Shown here: piece after piece, positions 1 to 7,272 of the stretch
How positions within the stretch are numbered: the stretch's first letter is position 1
How the letters are laid out: the number at the start of each line of letters is the position of its first letter
From: UBA9732 sp963615565
GTDB lineage: Bacteria > Spirochaetota > Spirochaetia > Sphaerochaetales > Sphaerochaetaceae
NCBI GenBank assembly: GCA_963615565.1
Contig: CAVEGR010000096.1
Span: 1 to 13,037, forward strand
Direction of reading: 5' to 3'
Length of the DNA stretch: 13,037 bases
Made by a program: the position numbers and the translations under genes
Notes under the pieces: model-generated
Databases searched by the model: none
What the model was told of the DNA's origin: nothing
What the model saw: only the letters and a program-made list of their open reading frames with translations

Positions 1-507
1 CTTAAGGATTGTGGGAAAACCTACTATGCACAAAAATTCTCTCAAGAAACCCTAATTCCTTGGTTTGATAGTGATGCTGAAATATTGAGACTCAATGGTT
101 GTTATAGCTCATGTAGAGAACTTTATAAGCAAGTAGGAGAAACTGTTTTTAGAGAGAAAGAAAGGCAGGCAATAGAAAGCTTAGTTCAAAGTCTTGAACA
201 TAAAAAAGGAAATGCAATTGTCTCACTGGGAGGTGGAGTTTGCAATGCAAACAATAGCCTAGAATACGTCAAAGAGCATGGAATTATAGTGTATATTAAA
301 GAATTAGAGCATGTTTTATATAACAGAATGGAAAAGGAAGGCCTTCCTCCATATCTTAAAACCAACCCAATTGAAGCATTTCATGAGCTTTATGTAAAAA
401 GAGATAAAGTCTATTCTTGTTTTGCCAATTATGTGGTAGAATTGTACAATTGGTCTGAGAATGAAGTGCTAAACAAATTAAAAGTAATTTTTGAAGAACT
501 CCATTAG
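1..507 (+). CDS. aroK: Shikimate kinase, 3' part (start lies outside the window)
   Basis: The reading frame is open from base 1 and ends in TAG at 505-507, so only the N-terminal few residues are missing. The enzyme phosphorylates shikimate at O3 with ATP in the cytoplasmic chorismate pathway. Visible landmarks, in order: the end of a P-loop (CGKT, codons 10-21), the DSD acidic motif (67-75) that binds magnesium and shikimate, the GETVFREKE stretch with the substrate-binding Arg, the SLGGGV glycine loop (GGG at 229-237), and the C-terminal R-x-x-x-Y helix (RDKVY). The lid segment reads EGLPPYLKT, where the family usually has an Arg in an RP-L/M-L motif; this Arg seems to be absent. aroC follows 35 nt downstream, in the same operon. 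The TTG at 85 is internal and is not the start, because conserved residues precede it. Confidence 0.88.
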   Translation, partial: LKDCGKTYYAQKFSQETLIPWFDSDAEILRLNGCYSSCRELYKQVGETVFREKERQAIESLVQSLEHKKGNAIVSLGGGVCNANNSLEYVKEHGIIVYIKELEHVLYNRMEKEGLPPYLKTNPIEAFHELYVKRDKVYSCFANYVVELYNWSENEVLNKLKVIFEELH

Positions 508-513
508 GCCATT

Positions 514-537
514 GAGGTTGCAAAAACCCACAGGAGG
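514..537 (+). promoter_or_regulatory. Small hairpin plus Shine-Dalgarno of aroC
   Basis: GGTT (516-519) can pair with AACC (525-528) around a GCAAA loop, and the AGGAGG ribosome site (532-537) follows three bases later, 5 nt before the GTG start at 543. The stem is only 4 bp and weak alone. It matters because GAGGTT...AACC before a Shine-Dalgarno also occurs before the XPB-partner gene and frr. Confidence 0.4.
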
Positions 538-542
538 ATTTT

Positions 543-1517
543 GTGTCTAACACTTTTGGCTCTATCTTAAAGATTACAACATTTGGAGAATCTCATGGCC
601 ACATGATTGGTGTAGTAATTGATGGATTAGAAAGTGGTTTTGAATTGAACCTTAATGCCATTGAAAAAGAAATGGAAAGAAGAAGACCAAATGCAGGCAA
701 TTTCTCAAGTAGCAGAAATGAAAGAGATCAAATAGAAATTGTCAGTGGTATTTTTGAAGGAAAAACAACCGGAACACCAATTACAATTCTAATAAAAAAC
801 CAAGACGCAAAACCAAACAATTATGAAAAACTTAAAGATGTATACAGACCTGGACATGCAGATGAAACCTATCAAGCACGGTATGGAATACGAGACTATA
901 GAGGTGGTGGCAGAGCTAGCGGCAGAGAAACAGTAGCCCGTGTTGCAGCAGGTGCATTAGCCAAGCAAATTCTTGCAAAACAAGGAATAACTATTATATC
1001 TAAAATTCATTCTATTGGTGGAAAGACTGAGAACTTTGAGCAAATACTACAACAAGCAAAAACCAATAATGACAGTGTTGGTGGAACCATTGACTGTATA
1101 GCAACAGGGGTTCCAATGGGTATTGGAGAACCTGTTTTTGACAAACTTGATGCTTGCATTGCTCATGCTGTTATGTCTATTGGTGCAGTAAAAGGAATTG
1201 AATTTGGCTCTGGTTTTAGCTGTGAAAATCTTCCTGGGAGTGAAAATAACAAAGCACAACACTCTGGAGGTGTTCTTGGAGGAATTTCAGACGGAACTGA
1301 AATTAAGTTTAGAGTTGCTGTTAAACCTACTCCGTCTATTGTAAAACAACAAACAATGAAAACTGTTGACGGTCAAGTTGTAGAAATGTCTATTGATGGC
1401 CGCCATGATACCTGTATTTGTCTAAGAATAGGTCCAGTAATTGAAGCTATGACAGCTCTTGTGATTTTAGATCAAATATACTTAAGAGATGCTAGATTGG
1501 GAGGTAAAAATGTCTGA
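543..1517 (+). CDS. aroC: Chorismate synthase
   Basis: This 324-residue protein catalyses the last step to chorismate, the anti-1,4-elimination of phosphate from EPSP, and needs reduced FMN. The family signatures are present: FGESHGH near residues 14-20 with the conserved His18, GRASGRETVARV near 123-134, and GRHDTCICLRIGPVIEA beginning around residue 286 (R287, H288, D289). The third signature has Thr where Pro is usual. The protein is shorter than the roughly 360 residues of the E. coli enzyme. The start is GTG at 543, chosen because AGGAGG lies 5 nt upstream and the N-terminus (SNTFGSILKITTFGESHG) matches the family. The stop at 1515-1517 overlaps the next gene's start by 8 nt, which suggests translational coupling. 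Confidence 0.97.
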   Translation: MSNTFGSILKITTFGESHGHMIGVVIDGLESGFELNLNAIEKEMERRRPNAGNFSSSRNERDQIEIVSGIFEGKTTGTPITILIKNQDAKPNNYEKLKDVYRPGHADETYQARYGIRDYRGGGRASGRETVARVAAGALAKQILAKQGITIISKIHSIGGKTENFEQILQQAKTNNDSVGGTIDCIATGVPMGIGEPVFDKLDACIAHAVMSIGAVKGIEFGSGFSCENLPGSENNKAQHSGGVLGGISDGTEIKFRVAVKPTPSIVKQQTMKTVDGQVVEMSIDGRHDTCICLRIGPVIEAMTALVILDQIYLRDARLGGKNV

Positions 1518-3174
1518 AATAAAGACTCAAGATTTACCTCTTATTGTTCAAAGTGACAGGACAATTCTCTTAGATGTTCACTCCCCTTATGCAGCTCAAT
1601 GCAGAGATGAGATCATGCCTTTTGCAGAGCTAATTAAAGCCCCAGAGCACATTCACACTTATTCTATATCTGCAATATCATTGTGGAATGCAAAAAGTGC
1701 AGGTCTTAATACTGATGAAATTCTTCAACGTCTAGATAAATGGTCCAAGTTTCCTATTCCACAACCGGTTGAAAGCTATATTCAGGACGTATCATCTAGA
1801 TTTGGAAAGCTAGTTTTGGAACCGTATACTGAGCAAAGTTTTATTTTAAAAATATCGGATTTATTTATTGCAAAAGCAATTGCTGCCAATCAGAAGCTTT
1901 CAAAGCTCCTGCGTCCAGTTGCCTTGCAGGATGAAAGCCAAGTTAGCGCATTTGAGATAAAACAGTATGAACGTGGAGATGTCAAACTTGCATTGATAAA
2001 GCTTGGGTATCCAGTTGATGACCGCGTGCCGCTGGTGAAATCTGAGCATATTTCTATTGAGATGAATTGTGCTTTACGTGATTATCAAACTGAAGCGGTG
2101 CAATCTCTTTTAGGAGATCTTGGACCGGGTACCGGCTATGGTACAATTGTGATGCCTTGTGGAAGTGGAAAAACAGTTGTGGGCATTAAAATAATGTCAG
2201 AACTTCAAACTCGTACGCTAATACTCTGTCCAAATGTGGTTGCTGTACACCAGTGGATTGCAGAGATTAAGGCAAAAACAAATATTTCTGAAGATTTAAT
2301 TGGCGAGTACTCTGGCGAGAAAAAAGAACTGAGGCCAATTACAGTATGTACTTATCAAGTATTGACTTACAGAGCAAATAAGGATTCAGATTTTGAGCAC
2401 ATGAAAGTTATCAAAACAGGAAACTGGGGCCTTGTGATTTATGATGAGGTTCACATGCTTCCTGCTCCTGTATTTAAAATTACTGCCGAATTGCAATCCG
2501 TATACAGAACAGGCCTTACTGCAACGCTCATTAGAGAAGACGGAAAGGAGGAAGATGTCTTCAGCCTAGTTGGACCTAAACGCTTTGATATTCCATGGAC
2601 AGACTTAGCCCAAAAGGGATGGATTGCAAGTGCCTACTGTGTGGAAATTCGCATACCTTTGGCTGCAGATTTAGCTTTGCCATATGCTATTGCAAATAGA
2701 CGAGACAAATACAAGATTGCAAGTAACAATAAAGACAAAGAAGCGGTTGTAAAGAACCTTCTTCTTAAGCACGCAGGAGAAAGTATTCTTATTATTGGCC
2801 AATATCTTGATCAATTAAAAGAACTTCAAAAAGATCTTGGATTTCCGCTGATAACTGGAAGTACATCAAATTCTAAGCGAGATGAACTTTATCAACGTTT
2901 TAAAGACGGACTTGAAAAGGTTCTTATTGTCTCTAAAGTTGCAAATTTTGCAATTGATCTTCCAGATGCTTCTGTTGCAATACAAATTTCAGGAACATTT
3001 GGCTCAAGACAAGAAGAAGCCCAAAGGCTTGGCAGAATTCTCAGACCAAAACGCAATCCATGTTATTTTTACTCAATAATTACAAAATACACTGTTGAAG
3101 AAGAGTTTTCAGCAAATAGACAGAAATTCCTTGTTGAGCAAGGCTATAAATACATAGTAGAGGTTTCTGAGTAA
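1510..3174 (+). CDS. XPB/ERCC3-type superfamily 2 DNA helicase
   Basis: A 554-residue 3'-5' DNA helicase/translocase of the XPB family, close in size to mycobacterial XPB. Residues about 9-105 form an alpha/beta domain resembling the XPB/Ssl2 N-terminal (Helicase_C_3-like) family (SLWNAKSAGL, KFPIPQPV). The helicase core follows: LRDYQ, Walker A MPCGSGKT (215-222), DEVH box (312-315), TAT (337-339), and the XPB-specific RED triplet (R342-E343-D344). Motif VI is QRLGRILRP (505-513). The start is ATG at 1510 because GGGAGG (1499-1504) sits 5 nt upstream; an in-frame ATG at 1489 would lie inside aroC and lacks such a site. In eukaryotes XPB is the TFIIH translocase for promoter opening and nucleotide excision repair; the bacterial role is poorly defined. 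The partner gene begins 19 nt downstream. No Bax1-like nuclease is visible. Confidence 0.95.
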   Translation: MSEIKTQDLPLIVQSDRTILLDVHSPYAAQCRDEIMPFAELIKAPEHIHTYSISAISLWNAKSAGLNTDEILQRLDKWSKFPIPQPVESYIQDVSSRFGKLVLEPYTEQSFILKISDLFIAKAIAANQKLSKLLRPVALQDESQVSAFEIKQYERGDVKLALIKLGYPVDDRVPLVKSEHISIEMNCALRDYQTEAVQSLLGDLGPGTGYGTIVMPCGSGKTVVGIKIMSELQTRTLILCPNVVAVHQWIAEIKAKTNISEDLIGEYSGEKKELRPITVCTYQVLTYRANKDSDFEHMKVIKTGNWGLVIYDEVHMLPAPVFKITAELQSVYRTGLTATLIREDGKEEDVFSLVGPKRFDIPWTDLAQKGWIASAYCVEIRIPLAADLALPYAIANRRDKYKIASNNKDKEAVVKNLLLKHAGESILIIGQYLDQLKELQKDLGFPLITGSTSNSKRDELYQRFKDGLEKVLIVSKVANFAIDLPDASVAIQISGTFGSRQEEAQRLGRILRPKRNPCYFYSIITKYTVEEEFSANRQKFLVEQGYKYIVEVSE

Positions 3175-3186
3175 ACCCAGCAGAGG
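3160..3186 (+). promoter_or_regulatory. Hairpin over the helicase stop plus ribosome site of the partner gene
   Basis: GGTTT (3162-3166) can pair with AAACC (3173-3177) around a 6-nt loop that contains the first base of the helicase stop codon. AGAGGA follows at about 3182-3187, before the ATG at 3194. This is the second GAGGTT...AACC plus Shine-Dalgarno arrangement in the window. Part of it is coding sequence, so the pairing could be accidental. Confidence 0.35.
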
Positions 3187-3193
3187 AAATTTA

Positions 3194-5083
3194 ATGGCGC
3201 AATCCAATTTGCAAACTGATTCTAACAAGAATAAGCTCTTTTTGAATTATCTCTCTTCTTTGAATGAAGATTACTATTATTTTATAGCTTCTAATATCTT
3301 AGGAAAGATTCCTTCTCCTTTTAATAAACAAGCTTTAAACAACAGTATACTTTCGTTCTTTTTAAATCCTGACAACCTAAAAGCTCAAATCTGTTCAATG
3401 GAAGAAAAAGAAAAACAAATACTAGCTATGGCATACATTCTAAAAGGAGTTGAAGAGCCCCAAATTCTAGCCTTTTTTCCAGAGCTCCCTTATTACATAC
3501 TCTCACTAAAATTAGAAAATCTCTGCGATAGACTTCTTTTATTCAAAAATAAGAAAAACTATGTAATAAATCCTCTTTTAGAATCTTACATTAAGAACTT
3601 TATAGCACCTTCAATTGAGAAAAGAGAGAAAAAAGAAAATGTTCCTTTTGCTGATGGCAATATTGTAAGAGCAGTTTTTAACCTCTTAATTAATGGTTCA
3701 GTGCCTCAAAGAGAAGCAAACATACATCATTTTATTAAATCTGGACGCCTTAAGTTAATTTTTCCTAGATTTGAAGAAAGCCAAATTATTCGCATTTTTG
3801 ATATTTATAAAAATCTTGCGCTTAAGACAAACACTATTGAAAGAAACACAGAACATCCTGCTATACATTTAGGTAACTGCAGAAAGCTTTTAGAACAGAA
3901 TAACTTTAATCTAAACCTTTTGGCCATTGAAGTTAAATACGGAGAAGATTCTGCTCTTGCGTGTTATAAAGCTTTAATGGTGCTTAGAGCTATTCCAACT
4001 ACTACATTAAACTTCAGTAAACTCATCAATTCCTTTAATCCAACTATAAATGCATTAGAACTGATTGAAGATTTAAAAGCTTTGGGAATGGTCTATATTG
4101 ACAATAATACTGTATTTTTTAATGAAGCATTGTTAAATCAGGACATTGAAAGGTCTAAGCTTACCATAAACACAGATCTTACTGTTTCCTATTATGGAAG
4201 CCCTAAAGCCACAGACATTCTCTTTCTTTTTGCCAATATACAAACCTGCGACAATCTTGTGGTGTACTCCATCACAAAAGATAGTTTCATAAGAGCTTTA
4301 GACATAGGCCTTAGCAAGAAAACAATAGAAGATTACCTAAATAGCGAGCTTGTAAATTCATATATAGAGCAGTGGGAGAAATCTGTCTCTAGAATAAAAC
4401 TTTATGATGGAATTGTTCTAAAGTGCACTGACGAGCTTGCAGTAATTGTCAAAGGAATTCCGGAAATCTCGGATCATATAATAAAAGAATTTTCAGACAA
4501 TTTATTCCTAATGCGTCGTAACACATTAAATTCTTGGAGTAAAAATCTTGCAAATGCAATAGACCTAGAATCTCTTCCATCTCCCATTACAGAACAGCTT
4601 ACAGAATCTCAGGATGATTTTATTGCTCATCATAATTACAGTACACAATTTGATACATTTCAGAAGAAAACAGAAGAAACTACTATTCCTAACAACCTTC
4701 CTGACTGGTCTAAGCTTGAAGAAGAGCTTATCTCATATGCAAATGAAAATGATTGCCTAAGTTCAGAACTTGAAGAGTTAATAAAATCAAAGTTAATAGT
4801 CTCTAAGAGCCAAATTAGCAAAGAATACAAGTATTCAAAATTGCCTTCTGCAAGTGGTTTTGATTACAATGCAAAGCTTTCTTTGATAAAAAAAGCCTCA
4901 GGATCCAAGCCACGCATTTTAAGACTAGAACTTACAAATGAAAATCTTGTTGTTCTTCCTCTTGAATTGGTCAAAAATGAAAATAGCAAAGCAATTCTAA
5001 AAGCAAAAATAATTCCAACAGGAGAAGAACGCAACATTCCTGTAGGCTCTATCTTCAAAGTTTCAGAAACACGTTGCTTTTAG
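3194..5083 (+). CDS. XPB-associated protein with helicase-associated (Helicase_C_3-like) domain
   Basis: A 629-residue protein with no P-loop or helicase motifs. Residues about 323-412 resemble the XPB/Ssl2-like domain family (PF13625 type): VYSITKDSFIRALDIGLSKK followed by a W...V.LYDG strand pattern. The same family seems to form the N-terminus of the helicase just upstream. Earlier regions (about 70-140 and 235-320) look like winged-helix pairs (inference from pattern). An acidic, low-conservation linker spans about 455-550. The C-terminus, about 555-625, has the layout of a WYL-like beta domain (RILRLELTN...VVLPLELV...ILKAKIIP...ERNIPVGSI). Mycobacteria also carry a large protein with this helicase-associated domain next to XPB (Rv0862c beside Rv0861c, from memory). 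A role as accessory or regulatory subunit of XPB is inferred from context; no enzymatic activity can be named. Confidence 0.8.
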   Translation: MAQSNLQTDSNKNKLFLNYLSSLNEDYYYFIASNILGKIPSPFNKQALNNSILSFFLNPDNLKAQICSMEEKEKQILAMAYILKGVEEPQILAFFPELPYYILSLKLENLCDRLLLFKNKKNYVINPLLESYIKNFIAPSIEKREKKENVPFADGNIVRAVFNLLINGSVPQREANIHHFIKSGRLKLIFPRFEESQIIRIFDIYKNLALKTNTIERNTEHPAIHLGNCRKLLEQNNFNLNLLAIEVKYGEDSALACYKALMVLRAIPTTTLNFSKLINSFNPTINALELIEDLKALGMVYIDNNTVFFNEALLNQDIERSKLTINTDLTVSYYGSPKATDILFLFANIQTCDNLVVYSITKDSFIRALDIGLSKKTIEDYLNSELVNSYIEQWEKSVSRIKLYDGIVLKCTDELAVIVKGIPEISDHIIKEFSDNLFLMRRNTLNSWSKNLANAIDLESLPSPITEQLTESQDDFIAHHNYSTQFDTFQKKTEETTIPNNLPDWSKLEEELISYANENDCLSSELEELIKSKLIVSKSQISKEYKYSKLPSASGFDYNAKLSLIKKASGSKPRILRLELTNENLVVLPLELVKNENSKAILKAKIIPTGEERNIPVGSIFKVSETRCF

Positions 5084-5087
5084 AGCC

Positions 5088-5112
5088 AAGAAAGGTTTTT
5101 GAAAAAACTCTT
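5088..5112. terminator. Possible weak bidirectional terminator between convergent genes
   Basis: The 48-base gap between the XPB-partner stop and the ABC-F stop contains GTTTT (5095-5099) pairing with AAAAC (5104-5108), with outer AAGA/TCTT able to extend it across a 3-nt bulge. The stem is AT-rich and has no clean downstream T-tract, so termination here is only a possibility. It resembles the GAGGTTTTTGCAAAACCTC hairpin before frr. Confidence 0.25.
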
Positions 5113-5131
5113 CAGAAGATTAGAAATCATA

Positions 5132-7165
5132 TCATTCATCAGAACCAAATTCGGCTTCATATTCTTCACTTTTTGAAATCCATTGAAGCTCTGTTTCTTC
5201 TTTTTCAGATTGCAAAGATTCTAACTGTTTTACAAGTTGATTGATTTTCTCAACATTGCTGTAATTTTCATGAAGATTCATAAGAGCTTTAACTTCAGCA
5301 ATTTTCATATCTAGAGAATCTGCCTTATCCATTAATTCTTTCAACATGGACTTAAGCTTATTTTTTCTATTTCTTCTTTTGTTAGCCTCAGCTCTGCTTT
5401 CTGCTGAAGTTGGAGTATTGAAATTAAAACTTGCAACAAAGTTTGCATTTGAAGAAACGTTTGAAGAAACATTTGTAGTATTTGTAGTATTTGTAGTGTT
5501 TGTAGTATTTGTAGTGTTTGTAGTGTTTGAAGCATCTGCTGCAATTCCAAGTCTTTGATCCATCTTCCACTCAAAATAATCATAATCACCATTAAAGAAT
5601 TCTGGAGCGTCTGCAGAAAGATACAAGATTTTATTTGCAAGAGCTCTAATGAAATAAGCATCATGACTTACAAAAACAACAGTTCCTTTGTAGTTTTCAA
5701 GAGCCTTAAGCAGCATATCCTTAGCATTAATATCCAAGTGGTTTGTAGGCTCATCTAAGATTAAAAGAGAAGCCGGTTGAAGCAAAATTTTCAACAAAGC
5801 AAGACGAGATCTCTCACCGCCTGAAAGAACACTAACCTTCTTGTAAATATCGTCGCCGGAGAACAAGAAAGAGCCTAAAGCATTTCTGATTGCACCTTCA
5901 GTTCCATAAGACTGAACTTCAGAAAAGACTGTTCCACTTAAGTCCAAAGAATCCTGAGTATCCTGTGCATAATAGCCAATCTTAACACCAGAACCAAGTC
6001 TTGCAACTCCAGTAAAGTTTGGATCTTTTTGAGCAATAATTCTTAAAAGCGTACTTTTTCCAATGCCGTTATGACCTGTTACAGCTAGACGCTGGCCTTT
6101 TGGGATTAACATATTAAAATGGTCAAAAATCACCTGATTGCCGTATTTTTTTGTCATATCTTCAATAATTACGACATCATTTGGACTATGAGGCGGTTCA
6201 GGAAAAGAAAAATGTAGCGTCTTTAGGTGAGAAGGAACAATTACAGGTTCAATCTTTTCTAACTGCTTAATTCTGCTTTGGACCTGTTTACTTTTTGTTG
6301 CTTTATACCTAAAGCGTTCAATAAACTGCTCTGTCTTTTCTATTTCAGACTGTTGCTTTTTATAAGCCGCCTCAAGCTGTTGAATCTCAAGTCTACGCTG
6401 GTTCTCATAGAATGTATAATTGCCACTATACCTAGTAAGTTTACCATTAAAGAGCTCGTACACTTCATTGACAGTATCATCCATAAAACCCTTATCATGG
6501 CACACCAAAAACAGAGAACCTTTGTATGATTTTAAGAAATCCTTAAGCCACGTTCTTGCTTCAATATCCAAGTAGTTTGTAGGTTCATCTAGCATCATTA
6601 AATCAGGATCTTCGCAGAGCACTTTTGCAAGTGCAATCCTCATTTGATATCCACCTGAGAACTCACCACAAGGCCGTTTTAAGTCACTTTGAGAAAATCC
6701 CAAGCCTTTTGAAATCAAAGACACCATAGCTTCTCTGTCATAATATGGACTATCTAAAAGCTCTTCTTGGAGTCCATTCAATTCAACCAAAAGTGCTTCT
6801 TGATTTCCTGAGTTCGCAGATAAAGACCCATCGCCACTAGCCAAAAGAGTCTCAATTTCATGTTGTCTCTTTAAATTAGCCTCAAATCTAGAAAACCCCT
6901 TTTCTATTTCATCATAGACAGTGCCTTCTCTAAAAACAATATCGCTTTGCGGAAGGTATGAAATACGCATTCCCTTAGTTTTTGTAACTTTTCCACCATC
7001 ACACGGCATAATACCAGCGATAATCTTCATCAATGTAGACTTCCCTTCTCCATTACCACCAGCAAGGGCCGCTCTAGCATGTTCTCCTAACGTTAATGAG
7101 GCATTTGTAAGTAAATTCCTATCTCCAAAAGATAAGCTTATATTCTGAACTTGAAGTATACCCAT
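5132..7165 (-). CDS. ABC-F family ATPase (ribosome-associated type)
   Basis: A 677-residue soluble protein with two ABC domains and no membrane segment, typical of ABC-F translation factors that act at the ribosomal E site. Domain 1 has Walker A GGNGEGKS (36-43), FSGG signature and LDEPTNYLD. Domain 2 has GHNGIGKS, LSGGERSRLA, LDEPTNHLD and a SHD H-loop. Between them is the charged helical linker (about 240-300; KKQQSEIEKTEQFIERFRYK) that contacts P-site tRNA in this family. The C-terminus is a Lys/Glu-rich coiled coil (about 590-670), separated from domain 2 by an Asn/Thr repeat linker (547-565). The start is ATG at 7165, giving the usual MGILQVQNISLSFG beginning; a TTG at 7249 would add 28 unrelated residues across the divergent promoter region. 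The Shine-Dalgarno is weak (AAAAGAA). The exact subgroup (Uup, YdiF or resistance type) cannot be fixed. Confidence 0.95.
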   Translation of the reverse strand: MGILQVQNISLSFGDRNLLTNASLTLGEHARAALAGGNGEGKSTLMKIIAGIMPCDGGKVTKTKGMRISYLPQSDIVFREGTVYDEIEKGFSRFEANLKRQHEIETLLASGDGSLSANSGNQEALLVELNGLQEELLDSPYYDREAMVSLISKGLGFSQSDLKRPCGEFSGGYQMRIALAKVLCEDPDLMMLDEPTNYLDIEARTWLKDFLKSYKGSLFLVCHDKGFMDDTVNEVYELFNGKLTRYSGNYTFYENQRRLEIQQLEAAYKKQQSEIEKTEQFIERFRYKATKSKQVQSRIKQLEKIEPVIVPSHLKTLHFSFPEPPHSPNDVVIIEDMTKKYGNQVIFDHFNMLIPKGQRLAVTGHNGIGKSTLLRIIAQKDPNFTGVARLGSGVKIGYYAQDTQDSLDLSGTVFSEVQSYGTEGAIRNALGSFLFSGDDIYKKVSVLSGGERSRLALLKILLQPASLLILDEPTNHLDINAKDMLLKALENYKGTVVFVSHDAYFIRALANKILYLSADAPEFFNGDYDYFEWKMDQRLGIAADASNTTNTTNTTNTTNTTNTTNVSSNVSSNANFVASFNFNTPTSAESRAEANKRRNRKNKLKSMLKELMDKADSLDMKIAEVKALMNLHENYSNVEKINQLVKQLESLQSEKEETELQWISKSEEYEAEFGSDE
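5448..5471. repeat. Two tandem 12-bp units inside the ABC-F gene
   Basis: TTTGAAGAAACG (5448-5459) is followed directly by TTTGAAGAAACA (5460-5471). On the minus strand these encode the N-V-S-S repeats that follow the Asn/Thr tract in the linker. The unit length is a multiple of three, so copy changes keep the frame. Confidence 0.85.
5471..5533. repeat. Six to seven tandem 9-bp units encoding a Thr-Thr-Asn tract
   Basis: Six consecutive 9-base units of the form RTTTGTAGT occupy 5471-5524, followed by a degenerate seventh unit, GTTTGAAGC (5525-5533). Read on the minus strand they encode six Thr-Thr-Asn triplets (residues 548-565) preceded by Asn547. The units differ only at the first base (A or G), a silent AAT/AAC change. 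The tract may expand or contract by slippage without breaking the frame. It sits in a flexible linker. Confidence 0.92.
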
Positions 7166-7186
7166 AATTGTTCTTTTAAGATTTTG

Positions 7187-7204
7187 CCAAGATCTCCAAG
7201 ATTT
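7187..7204. repeat. Tandem 9-bp repeat in the divergent promoter region
   Basis: CCAAGATCT (7187-7195) is followed at once by CCAAGATTT (7196-7204). It lies between the ABC-F start and the predicted aroDE promoter. It could be a two-site protein-binding sequence, or chance. Confidence 0.4.
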
Positions 7205-7217
7205 CTCCAGCTGACAA
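7189..7217 (-). promoter_or_regulatory. Possible ABC-F promoter
   Basis: On the minus strand TTGTCA (7217-7212) is followed after 17 bases by GATCTT (7194-7189), a poor -10 matching three of six consensus bases. If used, transcription would start only about 17 nt before the ATG at 7165. The -35 overlaps that of the divergent aroDE promoter, so the two would compete. The call is tentative. Confidence 0.25.
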
Positions 7218-7239
7218 AATCTGTCTGCTATGCTACCAT
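7211..7239 (+). promoter_or_regulatory. Predicted sigma-70-type promoter of aroDE
   Basis: CTGACA (7211-7216) and TACCAT (7234-7239) are 17 bases apart, and TGC just before the -10 gives an extended -10 (TGnTACCAT). The start would fall near 7246, leaving a short leader before the AAGGAG ribosome site (7258-7263) and the ATG at 7273. Confidence 0.5.
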
Positions 7240-7272
7240 AGGTGGCCAAACTTCTTCAAGGAGACTAAAATC

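Noticed and set aside
1489..1509. Earlier ATG start for the XPB helicase
   Set aside because: It lies within aroC without a Shine-Dalgarno, whereas ATG 1510 has GGGAGG at 5 nt spacing.
5471..5533. Possible CRISPR-like array
   Set aside because: The units are 9 bp with no spacers and lie in a coding sequence.
5341..5664. Open frames in other phases over the 9-bp repeat (Leu/Gln-rich and FVV-rich peptides)
   Set aside because: They result from the repeat being open in several frames; the real ABC-F frame is clear.
7166..7249. Upstream extension of the ABC-F gene to a TTG at 7249
   Set aside because: The extra 28 residues are unlike the family, cover the divergent promoter, and have no convincing ribosome site; ATG 7165 gives the normal MGILQVQN start.
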